A stretch of DNA of 64,000 bases from Amycolatopsis iheyensis (GTDB lineage Bacteria; Actinomycetota; Actinomycetes; Mycobacteriales; Pseudonocardiaceae). The stretch lies in NCBI RefSeq assembly GCF_024703995.1, contig NZ_JAMXQV010000001.1, positions 558,001 through 622,000 on the forward strand, read 5' to 3'. The notes below the pieces were generated by a model. The model was not told the DNA's origin and did not search any database. It saw only the letters and a list, made by a program, of their open reading frames with translations. The translations under genes and the position numbers were made by a program. Below, in pieces: positions 25,067-34,124 of this stretch; the stretch's first letter is position 1; each line of letters starts with the position of its first letter.

Positions 25067-26563
25067 ATGGCGGGTGAGGCACCGGGTGGGGGTGTCCTGT
25101 GGTCACTCGTCGAAGCATTGCACCGGGTCTCGTGCCTGGTCGATCTGAACAGCAGGCGGCTCGTGCTCCAGATCCTTTCCGACGAACTCGGCTATTCGTT
25201 GCCGGTTACCGAATACCCGCAGACGAACCTCCATTTGTTCGCAATCGTGGAGGCGTGCCGCCAGCGGCCGGACGGGTTGACCGCCCTGCTGGCCGTGCTC
25301 GAGAAAATCGAGCCGGGCACCATCGCGATGACGTCCGTGCGGCAGCTCATCGGCGACATGAGCTCGCTGGAAGGCTGGTCGGCCGAGGAACGGCGGCAGC
25401 TGTTCGGCCTGCTGTCCGGGGTCGCGGTCGCCGACGTCGCGGAGCTGCACGGCCTGGTCGGTGGCGACGGCGCGCTGCCGTTGCCGCCCGAAGCGTCGCT
25501 CGAGGAAGCGTTCCTGCGCCTCGAGACGCTGAACGCCGGCCCGGACGGGTTGCCGAAGAGCCTGATGTTCGTCGAACTGATCGCGGCCCGCGTCCGGTTC
25601 GACCTGGCTTCCGAGATCCGCCGCTGGGTCGAGGACAAAACCGATCGGATGAACCTGACCGCCGAGCTCCGCGCGTTTCGCGGCCGGGTCAAGGGAGTGG
25701 CCCGATCGGTCGATCCGCCGAAGCCGCGAGCCGAGGCGTACCTGGTTTTCCTCTTGCAGCCCGAAGGGCCGACAGGTGATCGCTACCGGCTCTCGCACTG
25801 GCGCCAGCTCGACGTTTCCGGAGGCTGGTTCCCGGAGCGCGGCCGCGACTTCGTCGGCCGGTTCGACGAGGTGAAGTACCAGGTCGCCGTGCTGGCCGAA
25901 CAGGTCGAAGGAGAATGGGCGCCCTACGACCCGGACATCCGGCTGGACTTCATCCTTTCGCGGGACCTGCTCCATTTGGACGTCGACCAGTGGCAGTGGG
26001 AGGCGGACACGACGATGCCCGAACCACTCGGTTGCCATTTCCCGCTGGGCGTGCGCAGTCTGGAACGCATGAAGGCGCGCAAGTGGCACCGCGCCTGGTT
26101 CGTCCGGTGGAAGGAGCTCAAGGCACAGGCGGGTGGCGGCGGCCCGATCGCGCTCGACTCCGGGTTCTGGAGCCTGCGCGGCGAGACGCGGAACCTGCGT
26201 GAACTCACGTCCCGTTTCGAAGCGAGACCGAACCTCGTCGCCTTCGTGCTGAGCGAGCCGCCCCGGCCGTTCACCGTGGAAAGCGACGAAATCGCGGTCG
26301 GGCTCCGCGCGGGGTTTCCCATCATGGTCTGGCATCGTGAAGACTGCCGTTCGGAGGAATTTTCCCACACCGTGAAAGAGTTATTGCACGCCGAGGACCC
26401 GCACCACCTGCTGGAGCGCCTGCGGCTGATCAGGCTGTCCGCTTTCGCCGAAGGACCGGAGGGCACCCACGTCGGCAGCAGGCTGGCGATTCTCTACGAC
26501 GATCCGGAACGCATCGTCGTGCCCCAGCGCCCGGCCGCGCCCGAGGCGGTGCCCACCGCATGA
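25067..26563 (+). CDS. Effector-associated-domain/VMAP (vWA-MoxR-associated) protein
   Basis: 498 residues. Residues ~10-90 form a helical effector-associated-domain-like region (ALHRVSCLVDLNSRRLVLQI ... LHLFAIVEACRQRPDGL). A helical middle (~95-220) follows, and then a C-terminal alpha/beta part that fits the VMAP-C region (YLVFLLQPEG ... FILSRDLLHLDVDQWQ ... PIMVWHREDC). VMAP proteins are known only as the third partner of MoxR-vWA pairs in the NTP-dependent conflict systems described by the Aravind group. The death-like EAD is expected to recruit a separate effector carrying the same domain. The stop overlaps the moxR ATG, so the three genes are coupled. The family call rests on sequence pattern and context. 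Confidence 0.75.
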   Translation: MAGEAPGGGVLWSLVEALHRVSCLVDLNSRRLVLQILSDELGYSLPVTEYPQTNLHLFAIVEACRQRPDGLTALLAVLEKIEPGTIAMTSVRQLIGDMSSLEGWSAEERRQLFGLLSGVAVADVAELHGLVGGDGALPLPPEASLEEAFLRLETLNAGPDGLPKSLMFVELIAARVRFDLASEIRRWVEDKTDRMNLTAELRAFRGRVKGVARSVDPPKPRAEAYLVFLLQPEGPTGDRYRLSHWRQLDVSGGWFPERGRDFVGRFDEVKYQVAVLAEQVEGEWAPYDPDIRLDFILSRDLLHLDVDQWQWEADTTMPEPLGCHFPLGVRSLERMKARKWHRAWFVRWKELKAQAGGGGPIALDSGFWSLRGETRNLRELTSRFEARPNLVAFVLSEPPRPFTVESDEIAVGLRAGFPIMVWHREDCRSEEFSHTVKELLHAEDPHHLLERLRLIRLSAFAEGPEGTHVGSRLAILYDDPERIVVPQRPAAPEAVPTA

Positions 26564-27600
26564 CGAATGCCGAATCGGCGAACGAGGCCGAAGACTGGCG
26601 GGTCTACCGCGGCACCGGGCTCCCGGCGGACCCGGCGGCGGTTTCGCTGCCGAGCCCGCCGCCCTGGCGCGAGTTCGACGGCGAGGGCCCGGTCACCCGC
26701 CCGGACGACGACGGCGGTGACGGCAGCCGCCGCATCGGGCGGCTGCGCGCCCAGCCGCGCGTCGCGGACCAGCAGGAAGTCGCCATGGTCAACGCGGCGA
26801 TCCACCTGCGCCGGCCGTTGCTCGTGACCGGCCGCCCGGGCACCGGGAAGTCGAGCCTGGCCTATCTGGTGGCCACCGAACTGGGGCTCGGCCCGGTGCT
26901 GAAATGGCCGATTTCGAGCCGGTCCACGCTCAAGGACGGCCTCTACCTCTACGACGCCATCGGCCGCGTCCAGGCCGCGGGCGCGCACCTCGCCGAACGG
27001 ACGAACATCGGGGACTACATCCGCCTCGGCCCGCTCGGCACCGCATTGCTGCCGTTCGAAAAACCGCGCGTCCTGCTGATCGACGAACTGGACAAGAGCG
27101 ATATCGACCTGCCGAACGATCTGCTCAACGTCTTCGAGGACGGCGAATACGAAATCGCGGAACTCGTGCGGCTCGCGAAACAGCAGCCGGAAGTCACGGT
27201 GCTCACGCACGATCGCGGCGGATCGGCGACCGTGAAAGACGGCCGGGTCCGGCCGAACGCGTTTCCGATCGTCATTCTCACGAGCAATGGCGAACGGGAG
27301 TTCCCGCCCGCTTTCCTGCGCCGGTGCCTGCGGTTGGAAATGCGCCCGCCGACGTTCGAGCAACTGGGCCTGATGGTGGCGGCCCAGTTCGGCGACACCG
27401 ACGGCCTCGACATCCGGCTGATCATCGACCAGTTCCTCGAGCGCAGCGAACGCGTCGGCGGCCTGGCGTCCGACCAGCTGCTGAACGCGGTCCACCTCGC
27501 CGCGCGGCTCGCGACGTCCGGCGCGTACCAGACCGACGACGACTGGAAGGACCTGCTCGAGGCGATCTGGCACCCGCTGTCGTCGCTGGAGTCGGAATGA
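26560..27600 (+). CDS. MoxR-family AAA+ ATPase
   Basis: 346 residues. Walker A is LLVTGRPGTGKSSLAYLVA (about residue 90), Walker B is RVLLIDELDKSDIDLPNDLL (about residue 170), sensor 1 is PIVILTSNGEREFP, and the arginine finger region is PAFLRRCLRLEM. MoxR ATPases act as chaperones or remodelling switches with vWA-domain partners. It is flanked and overlapped by the VMAP gene (ATGA) and the vWA-NB-ARC gene (ATGA). Catalytic residues are intact, so an active ATPase is expected. Confidence 0.92.
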   Translation: MTNAESANEAEDWRVYRGTGLPADPAAVSLPSPPPWREFDGEGPVTRPDDDGGDGSRRIGRLRAQPRVADQQEVAMVNAAIHLRRPLLVTGRPGTGKSSLAYLVATELGLGPVLKWPISSRSTLKDGLYLYDAIGRVQAAGAHLAERTNIGDYIRLGPLGTALLPFEKPRVLLIDELDKSDIDLPNDLLNVFEDGEYEIAELVRLAKQQPEVTVLTHDRGGSATVKDGRVRPNAFPIVILTSNGEREFPPAFLRRCLRLEMRPPTFEQLGLMVAAQFGDTDGLDIRLIIDQFLERSERVGGLASDQLLNAVHLAARLATSGAYQTDDDWKDLLEAIWHPLSSLESE

Positions 27601-30600
27601 CCACGCCCGCCGACGAGCCGCCGGCGCCCGGAACCCCCGAGCCTTCCCTGCGCAGCCGCGACCTGACGTTCCGGGAGCTGCGTGACGTCCTGTGGCTGGC
27701 CACCCGGCTCGGGACGCCGCGCTCGGCCAGGGAACCCGCCAAACCCGCCAAGCCCCCGAAGCCGGCGAAGAAGAAGCCGGTGCTCGACGACGCGGACCAG
27801 CCGCCGCCCGGGTCCGATCGCCCCGCGACCGACGAGCCGGCCGGCGCTGTCCGGCCCGAACCCGGCGACCTGGCGGAGGCCGACGTGCCGCCGCTCGGCT
27901 GGCAGGACTGGCTGCCGGGGCCCACCCGGTTCGTCCGCGCCGCAGGGGTGACGGCCGACGACGGCCGCGAGGCGGCGCCGCTGAACTGGCCGACCGCGCC
28001 CGCGTTGCCGCACGCCCGGGAGATCAGCCGGGCGCTGCGGCCGCTGATGCGGGCTTCGCCTTCGCCGTGGGCCACTGTGCTCGACGAAGAGCGGACCGCG
28101 GTCCAAGCGGCCGACGACGGTCTGTGGTTGCCGGTGTGGAAACCCGACCGGTGGCACCGCTTCGAGCTGTCGCTGGTGGTGGACACCGCGCCGTCCATGG
28201 AGATCTGGCAGCACACGGTCGGCGAGTTCCGGAACCTCGCGCGCCGGCAGGGCGCCTTCCGGGACGTCCGGGTGCACCTGCTGGACAGCTCGGCGCCGTC
28301 GACCGGCGATCCCGTGCTGCGCGCGGAAGGGCCCGGCGGCGCCGCTTACCGCGCCCGGGACCTGGCCGACCCCACCGGCCGCCGGATGGTCATCGTGCTG
28401 ACCGACGCGATCGGCGCGAACTGGCACGACGGCGTGGCCCACGAGATGCTGGCGCGCTGGTCGGAGCAGATGCCGGTGGCGGTCGCGCACATGCTGCCGC
28501 AACGGCTGTGGACATGGGGCGGGCTTTCGCCCAGCCGGCTCCGGCTGTCGGCGACAGCGCCCGGCGTGCCCAACCGGCGGCTGCGCGTGCGACCCCGCGA
28601 GGCGGGCGGCGACGTCGCGCCGGCGGTGGCCGAGGGCGCGGTCCCGGTGCCCGTGCTGACGTTGTCCGAATCCTGGCTCGGCGACTGGGCGAAGCTCGTT
28701 TCGACGGCGACCACGATCGAAACGACGGCGGTGCTCGCGCACCGCGACCACCGCAAGCGGCTGGCGGCCGGCGGTCCCGCCGAGCCGCCGGAGGAGCTGA
28801 CCCCGCGCAGCCAGGTGCTCCGCTTCCGGACCTACGCCTCCGCCCAGGCGTTCCAGCTGGCCGGCCTGCTCGCCGCCGCGCCGCTGAACCTGCCGATCAT
28901 GCGGCTGGTCCAGCGGGTGCTCCTGCCGGGCTCCGGCCTGCCGGCGCTGGCCGAAGTCCTGCTCGGCGGCTTGCTCCAGCGGGTTTCGCGCAACGCCGAT
29001 TCCGCGGATCCCTCCGAAGTGACGTTCGAATTCCGCGACGGAATTCGGGCGGAGCTCCTTTCGGGTGAACGGCGGGACACGACCGTGCGCGTCGCGCGTG
29101 TTCTCGGCAACTACGCGGGCGCCCGCATCGCCGCGTTGCGGAACTACCGCGACGCCGTCGACGATCCGGACGCGACGTCCCGACTTGAGGCATCGCCGGA
29201 AAACCTGCCTTACCTGCGCGTTCAGGAAGCGGTTTTCCGGGCGCTCTCGGGCCGCTACGCGCGGCGCGCGAAGAAGCTCGAGGCGGATCTTGCGCCTTCG
29301 GGCCCAGGCTCTACTGTGGTGCGAAACACTGTTTCTGGATCAATTCAGAACGGCCGCCACGATCGCGAGGACCAGAACTTGACCACGACCGACACCCGCA
29401 CTTCGCCGGGTGAACCCGCGGGTACCACCGCCCCTTCCGGAGGAGACGACGCCGTGACCACTCCTGCTTCGCCGATTTCGGCCGCGGGTCCGCAGCCGCG
29501 GGTACGGCCGCAGATCTGGGGAACGATCCCGTTGCGCAACCCCGACTTCGTCGGCCGCGTCGACCTCCTGGAGCAGCTCCGGGACCGGCTCGTGCAGGCC
29601 GGCGGGGCGACGGCGGTGCTACCCGAGGCACTGCACGGCATGGGCGGTGTCGGCAAGTCCCAGACGGTCGTCGAATACATCTACCGGCACGCCACCGAGT
29701 ACGACGTGATCTGGTGGATCCCGGCCGAGCACACGTCCCAGATTTCGAGCAGCCTCGTCGAACTGGCCAAGCGCCTCGGGCTGCAGGTCCCCGGCACGGC
29801 GGACGCGGCGGTGCCGAGCGTGCTCGAAGCACTGCGCAAGGGCGAACCGTACGGGCGCTGGCTGCTGGTGTTCGACAACGCGGACCGCCCGGACGTCGTG
29901 AGCCCGTTCTTCCCGGCCATTTCCGGGCACACCGGGCACATCGTCGTCACTTCGCGGAACTCGCAGTGGTCCGGTGTCGCCCGGACGGTCGAGGTCGACC
30001 TCTTCACCCGCGAAGAAAGCAAGGAACTGCTCCGGCGGGCCGGCGGGGAAATCACCGAAGAAGACGCCAACGAGCTCGCCGAAGCGCTCGGCGACCTGCC
30101 GCTGGCCATCGAGCAGGCCGCGGCCTGGCGGGCGCAGACGGGCATGCCGGTCGTCGAATACCTCCAGCTGCTGGACCAGAACCTGGCCGAGCTGACCGAG
30201 TTCGAGGTCTCCTCGGACTACCAGCGTTCGGTGGCCGCGGCGTGGAACGTCCCGCTGGCGAAGCTCCGCGCGTCGCACCCCGCGGCGCTGCAGCTGCTCC
30301 AGGTCTGCGCGTTCTTCGGCCCCGAGCCGATTTCCCGCAGCCTGTTCACGGCGGTCCGCAACGCACCCGTGCCCGAGGACCTCGGCAACGCGCTCAGCCA
30401 GCCGATCCGGCTCAACCTCGCGATCCGCGAAATCAGCCGGTACAGCCTGGCGCGGCTGGACCACCGCAGCAACACCCTCCAGCTGCACCGGCTGGTCCAG
30501 ACCGTGCTGAAGAACCAGCTGAACGAGGCCGAGCAGGACGAGCTGCGGCACGCCGTGCACATCCTGCTGGTGCACGGCGACCCGAACGACCCGGAGAACT

Positions 30601-32000
30601 CGGCCAACTGGAAGACCTACTCGGAGCTGCTCCCGCACGCGATGGTGTCGCGGATGATGGAGTGCCAGTCCGACGCGTGGGTCCGCCGGATGATGGTCAA
30701 CCTGGTCCGCTACCTCGTCAGCTACGGCGACTACGAACAGGCCCGCGAGACGTCGAAGCAGGCGTTGACCAAGTGGCAGGCCATGTTCGGCGAGAGCGAC
30801 CCCGACACGCTGTCGATGGCCCGGTTGCAGGGTGTCTCCCTCTGGCGGCTCGGCCGCATGGAGGAGGCGCGGGAGCTCAACAGCCGGACCTACCAGCTGG
30901 TGAAGGAGACGCTGGGGGAGGAGAACGAGCTCTTCCTCAGCGTGGCCAACACCGTGCGCCAGGACATGCGGTCACTCGGCCGGTTCGACCGCGAGCTGGA
31001 GATGGGCGAGGACATCCTCGAGCGCTCGCGGCGGGTCCTCGGCGAGGACGACCCGGCGACACTGGCCGCGGGCAACAACCTCGCGAGCACGCTGCGGCTC
31101 GTGGGCCGGTTCTTCCAGGCCAAGGACATCGACGAAGACGTCTGGCGGCGCAAGAAGATCGTGCTCGGCGAGGAGCACATCGACACCTTCATGACCCTGA
31201 ACGCGCTGGCGATGGACCTGCGCGAGTGCGGTCAGTACGTCGAAGCGTGCCAGCTGCAGGAAGAGACGTTGATCCGGCAGCGCGAGGTCGTCGGCGCCGA
31301 CCACCCCCGCACGATCGGCGCGATGCGCAACCTGGCGGTCGCCCGGCGCAAGGCGGGTGACCACGACGGCGCGTTCGTTCTGTCCAAGGAGTGCGTCGAG
31401 CGCTACCGGCGCCGCCACGGCGACGAGCACCTGGACACCATCACGTCGGAGACGTGCATGGCGGCCGACCTGCGGCACCTCGGCGACCTGACCGAGGCCC
31501 GCAAGCTCGGCGAGTCGAGCCACCGGCTGTTCGTCGAAACCCACGGCGAGGAGCACCCGTTCACCCTGGTGGCGGCGATCAACCTGGGCATCACGCTGCG
31601 GCTGATGGGCCACGTCGAGCAGGCCAGGGACCTCGACGACCGGTCGGCGGCCGCGCTGCGCAAGGTGTTCGGCGACGACCACCCGTCCACGATGGTGTGC
31701 GTCACCAACCTGGCGAGCGACTTCGCGGCCCTCGGGGACACGACCCGGGCGCACGAGCTCGACGTCGCCAACCTGGAGCGGTCCGGGCGGGTGCTCGGCA
31801 AGGACCACCCGGCCACGCTGGCGATCGCGGTGAACCTGTCGATCGACCTGCGCGCAATGGGCCGCGACGACGAAGCGGCAATCCTCCACACGAACACCCT
31901 GGCCGGTCTGCGCAAGGCCCTCGGCGACCGGCACCAGGCTGTTGCCGCGGCGGTCAAGTCGGAGCGGGCCAACTGCGACACCGACACCATGCAGCTCTGA
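27597..32000 (+). CDS. vWA (SAV_2336-like)-NB-ARC-TPR STAND protein, FxSxx-system TPR type
   Basis: 1,467 residues. Order: a Pro/Lys-rich linker (~40-110); a SAV_2336/vWA-like domain (~185-400) with a degenerate MIDAS, LVVDTAPSM instead of DxSxS; a short NTVSGSIQNGR segment near residue 576; an NB-ARC NTPase (~640-950) with P-loop HGMGGVGKSQTVVEY, Walker B WLLVFDNAD, VVTSRN, and GDLPLAIEQAA; and about ten TPR-42 units to the end (~1030-1460). This STAND layout senses a signal through the TPRs and oligomerises through NB-ARC. NB-ARC-TPR proteins of this kind accompany FxSxx-COOH peptide systems. A fused vWA ties it to the MoxR and VMAP genes, with which it is translationally coupled (ATGA). 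Confidence 0.88.
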   Translation: MTTPADEPPAPGTPEPSLRSRDLTFRELRDVLWLATRLGTPRSAREPAKPAKPPKPAKKKPVLDDADQPPPGSDRPATDEPAGAVRPEPGDLAEADVPPLGWQDWLPGPTRFVRAAGVTADDGREAAPLNWPTAPALPHAREISRALRPLMRASPSPWATVLDEERTAVQAADDGLWLPVWKPDRWHRFELSLVVDTAPSMEIWQHTVGEFRNLARRQGAFRDVRVHLLDSSAPSTGDPVLRAEGPGGAAYRARDLADPTGRRMVIVLTDAIGANWHDGVAHEMLARWSEQMPVAVAHMLPQRLWTWGGLSPSRLRLSATAPGVPNRRLRVRPREAGGDVAPAVAEGAVPVPVLTLSESWLGDWAKLVSTATTIETTAVLAHRDHRKRLAAGGPAEPPEELTPRSQVLRFRTYASAQAFQLAGLLAAAPLNLPIMRLVQRVLLPGSGLPALAEVLLGGLLQRVSRNADSADPSEVTFEFRDGIRAELLSGERRDTTVRVARVLGNYAGARIAALRNYRDAVDDPDATSRLEASPENLPYLRVQEAVFRALSGRYARRAKKLEADLAPSGPGSTVVRNTVSGSIQNGRHDREDQNLTTTDTRTSPGEPAGTTAPSGGDDAVTTPASPISAAGPQPRVRPQIWGTIPLRNPDFVGRVDLLEQLRDRLVQAGGATAVLPEALHGMGGVGKSQTVVEYIYRHATEYDVIWWIPAEHTSQISSSLVELAKRLGLQVPGTADAAVPSVLEALRKGEPYGRWLLVFDNADRPDVVSPFFPAISGHTGHIVVTSRNSQWSGVARTVEVDLFTREESKELLRRAGGEITEEDANELAEALGDLPLAIEQAAAWRAQTGMPVVEYLQLLDQNLAELTEFEVSSDYQRSVAAAWNVPLAKLRASHPAALQLLQVCAFFGPEPISRSLFTAVRNAPVPEDLGNALSQPIRLNLAIREISRYSLARLDHRSNTLQLHRLVQTVLKNQLNEAEQDELRHAVHILLVHGDPNDPENSANWKTYSELLPHAMVSRMMECQSDAWVRRMMVNLVRYLVSYGDYEQARETSKQALTKWQAMFGESDPDTLSMARLQGVSLWRLGRMEEARELNSRTYQLVKETLGEENELFLSVANTVRQDMRSLGRFDRELEMGEDILERSRRVLGEDDPATLAAGNNLASTLRLVGRFFQAKDIDEDVWRRKKIVLGEEHIDTFMTLNALAMDLRECGQYVEACQLQEETLIRQREVVGADHPRTIGAMRNLAVARRKAGDHDGAFVLSKECVERYRRRHGDEHLDTITSETCMAADLRHLGDLTEARKLGESSHRLFVETHGEEHPFTLVAAINLGITLRLMGHVEQARDLDDRSAAALRKVFGDDHPSTMVCVTNLASDFAALGDTTRAHELDVANLERSGRVLGKDHPATLAIAVNLSIDLRAMGRDDEAAILHTNTLAGLRKALGDRHQAVAAAVKSERANCDTDTMQL

Positions 32001-32033
32001 GCTGGTTCGCCCGGGTCCGTCGCTGAGCGGCGG

Positions 32034-32275
32034 GCCCGGGTGGTGTGGTTCGGCCGGTCGCGGTGGGTTGACCTTGCCGGGTCCGCGGTTCGGTTGGCGG
32101 GCTGTGCGGTCCGGTCGCGTTCGTCGGGCCGACTCTTTGCCCGCGTTCGCCGCTGACCCGGTGGGCCGGGTGGTGTGGTTCGGCCACGCCCAGCGCGCCG
32201 GCCTCACCCGGCAGGCGCAGCCCAGCCACGCCCAGCGGCCGACTCCACCCGGCGGGCCCGGGTGGTGTGGTTCGG
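32034..32275. repeat. Three dispersed direct repeats in a convergent intergenic region
   Basis: The word GCCCGGGTGGTGTGGTTCGG occurs at 32034-32053, as GCCGGGTGGTGTGGTTCGG at 32165-32183, and again at 32256-32275. The 304-base gap 32001-32304 holds no gene. It separates the end of the vWA-NB-ARC-TPR gene from the end of the convergent HExxH gene. Copies of a short CCACGCCCAGC word lie between. Function unknown; a bidirectional termination or protein-binding region is possible. Confidence 0.85.
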
Positions 32276-32304
32276 TCGCGGCGAGCCGACTTGATCCGAC
32301 GGAC

Positions 32305-34071
32305 TCAGGCGCGGCCCAGCCACGCGACCAGCTCCACCGGCCGATCGCAAGGGTGGTTCCGGCTCAGCAGCCGGTCCCGCACGGCCAGCACCAGGTGCGG
32401 CGCCGTCAGCATCGCGTTCCGGTGCCCGCCGGGCCCGATCGCCGCGGCGAGGCCCAGGCCGAGCCACGCCTGGTCGTCCTGGGGTGTCGCGCGGATCGTC
32501 GTCACGTACGCGGTTTGGGCCTCGTGCCACTCGCCGTGCACGTACGCCAGATCCGCCGCGGAAAGCTCGCGCCGGCGGGCGGGCCGCACCGGGTAGCCCA
32601 GGTGCCGCAGCTTCACCAGGTCGACGCGGGCGGACCCGGTCAGCGACCGCCGCCACGGCGTGACAGACGCGGGACCGGCCCGCGGCGGCTCTTCGCCCGC
32701 CAGCCAGGCCTCGGCGGCGGCGCTCACCCAGTCGTCGTCGGGACGCAGGTGCCGCAGGCGCCAGGTGGCCAGCTGCTCGTCGGCCACCATGGTCACCGCG
32801 TCCTGGATCTCGGCGGCGACCGGCGCCCCTTCGGCCGCGGCGAGCCGGTCGGACAGCGATTCGACGAAGCTGCGGCCCAGCCCGGTCAGCGCCCGGGAAC
32901 CCAGCAGCACGGTGGCCGTGTGCCGGACCTGCCGACGCCGCTGGGCGTAGTGGAACTGGGCGTACCGGCTGTCGTCCTCGTCCTTCGCGAGCCGGACCCG
33001 CCAGAACTCCACGGCGGTCACGAAGGCGAAGATGCCGTGCAGGAGCCCGCTCGCGGGGCGTGGATCTTCGCGCCATGGCGCGTGCAGGAGCTCGCCGAAA
33101 TCCGGGTCCAGCAGTTCGACTAGGTCGAAAAGGGCGTTCAGCTTCGAATGCTGCAATTCGTGGACGAGTGCTTCCGCCAGATCGACCGCGGAAAACTTGG
33201 CGGTCATCGCGATCGCCCCGAACGCGACGGACGAAGACGCGCCGGCGAACGAAGCGTCGTTTTCGAGCGGCACGAGAGTCGTCATTCCGCTCGACAGTTC
33301 CCGGGCGAACCCGCGGTGGTCCGACGTGAGGATCTGCCAGGCCTCGTCGAGCAGCTTGGTCCATTCGGCGTATTCGAGCGGATCGAGTGGCCGCGGGGCG
33401 ATCGGCGTCGAAAAGGTCCGGTACGGCCCCCGGTCGTCGATCTCCACCGACAGCCGGAGCCCGCCCGACTCGACGGTGTGCCGGTTGACCGGGACGAACC
33501 CGGGGCTCGCCTCAGCCGGCGAGAAGGTGATCGCCGAGCGTGCGCGCAAGGTGCCCGTTCCGCCCGGCGTCACTTCGAGGTTCGCGCTGCCGACCGGCAG
33601 GCTCGACGGCGGTTTCGCCTGGCCGACCGTCGGGAAAGTGGCCACGCCGTGCACGACCGGGACGCTGATGGTGCAGGCCACGCCGCAGCGCAGGGCCGCC
33701 GCGGCGGCGATCGAGGAGAGGTAGCCGAGGTCGGTTCTCAGCGGCGTGCTGTCGACGGCGGCGCCGGACAGCGTCCGGAGCGTGCGGGTCAGCCACACCC
33801 CGGCCGATGGGTGCAGCAGCAGCTCTTCGACGATTTCGGGGTGCCGGCGCTCCGCGGTGACCAGCACGGACCAGGCGTGCGCCGGGGTTTCCGGCCCTTC
33901 GCCGGCGTCGGGCTCGAGGTCGAGCAACTCCGTCAGCGCACGCAGCTGCAGCTTCCGCCGGCTGAGCTGCCCGGCCCGCAGCCGCCCGAGGACCGCCGGC
34001 GACGCCGGCCCGGCGGAGAGCTGGGCGAAGAACGGCAGTGGCAGCTGGTGCCGGAGTAGTTCGGCCTGCAT
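32305..34071 (-). CDS. HExxH-motif peptide-modifying enzyme (aKG-HExxH peptide beta-hydroxylase-like)
   Basis: 588 residues. The defining motif is ALVHELQHSKLNALFDLVEL near residue 304 (H-E-L-Q-H). This form is seen in the HEXXH domain of FxSxx-COOH-type RiPP systems, some of whose members are iron/2-oxoglutarate peptide beta-hydroxylases rather than proteases. The N terminus (RHQLPLPFFAQLSAG ... LSRRKLQLRAL) is the usual helical lead-in. The C-terminal third is helical and TPR-like. ATG at 34071 has GGAG 10 bases upstream. It lies 53 bases downstream of the small precursor-like gene, which is its likely substrate. A metalloprotease is the alternative. Confidence 0.78.
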   Translation of the reverse strand: MQAELLRHQLPLPFFAQLSAGPASPAVLGRLRAGQLSRRKLQLRALTELLDLEPDAGEGPETPAHAWSVLVTAERRHPEIVEELLLHPSAGVWLTRTLRTLSGAAVDSTPLRTDLGYLSSIAAAAALRCGVACTISVPVVHGVATFPTVGQAKPPSSLPVGSANLEVTPGGTGTLRARSAITFSPAEASPGFVPVNRHTVESGGLRLSVEIDDRGPYRTFSTPIAPRPLDPLEYAEWTKLLDEAWQILTSDHRGFARELSSGMTTLVPLENDASFAGASSSVAFGAIAMTAKFSAVDLAEALVHELQHSKLNALFDLVELLDPDFGELLHAPWREDPRPASGLLHGIFAFVTAVEFWRVRLAKDEDDSRYAQFHYAQRRRQVRHTATVLLGSRALTGLGRSFVESLSDRLAAAEGAPVAAEIQDAVTMVADEQLATWRLRHLRPDDDWVSAAAEAWLAGEEPPRAGPASVTPWRRSLTGSARVDLVKLRHLGYPVRPARRRELSAADLAYVHGEWHEAQTAYVTTIRATPQDDQAWLGLGLAAAIGPGGHRNAMLTAPHLVLAVRDRLLSRNHPCDRPVELVAWLGRA

Positions 34072-34124
34072 CCGGTGCGTGCTCCTTCTGCTGCGAATTC
34101 CAGCCGCGGGCTCATTCGCCCGGA

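Noticed and set aside
32305..34071. HELQH protein as a simple zinc metalloprotease or toxin
   Set aside because: No pro-domain, signal peptide or antitoxin, and the extended HELQHSKLNALFDL context fits the peptide-modifying HEXXH family better. A protease is kept only as an alternative.
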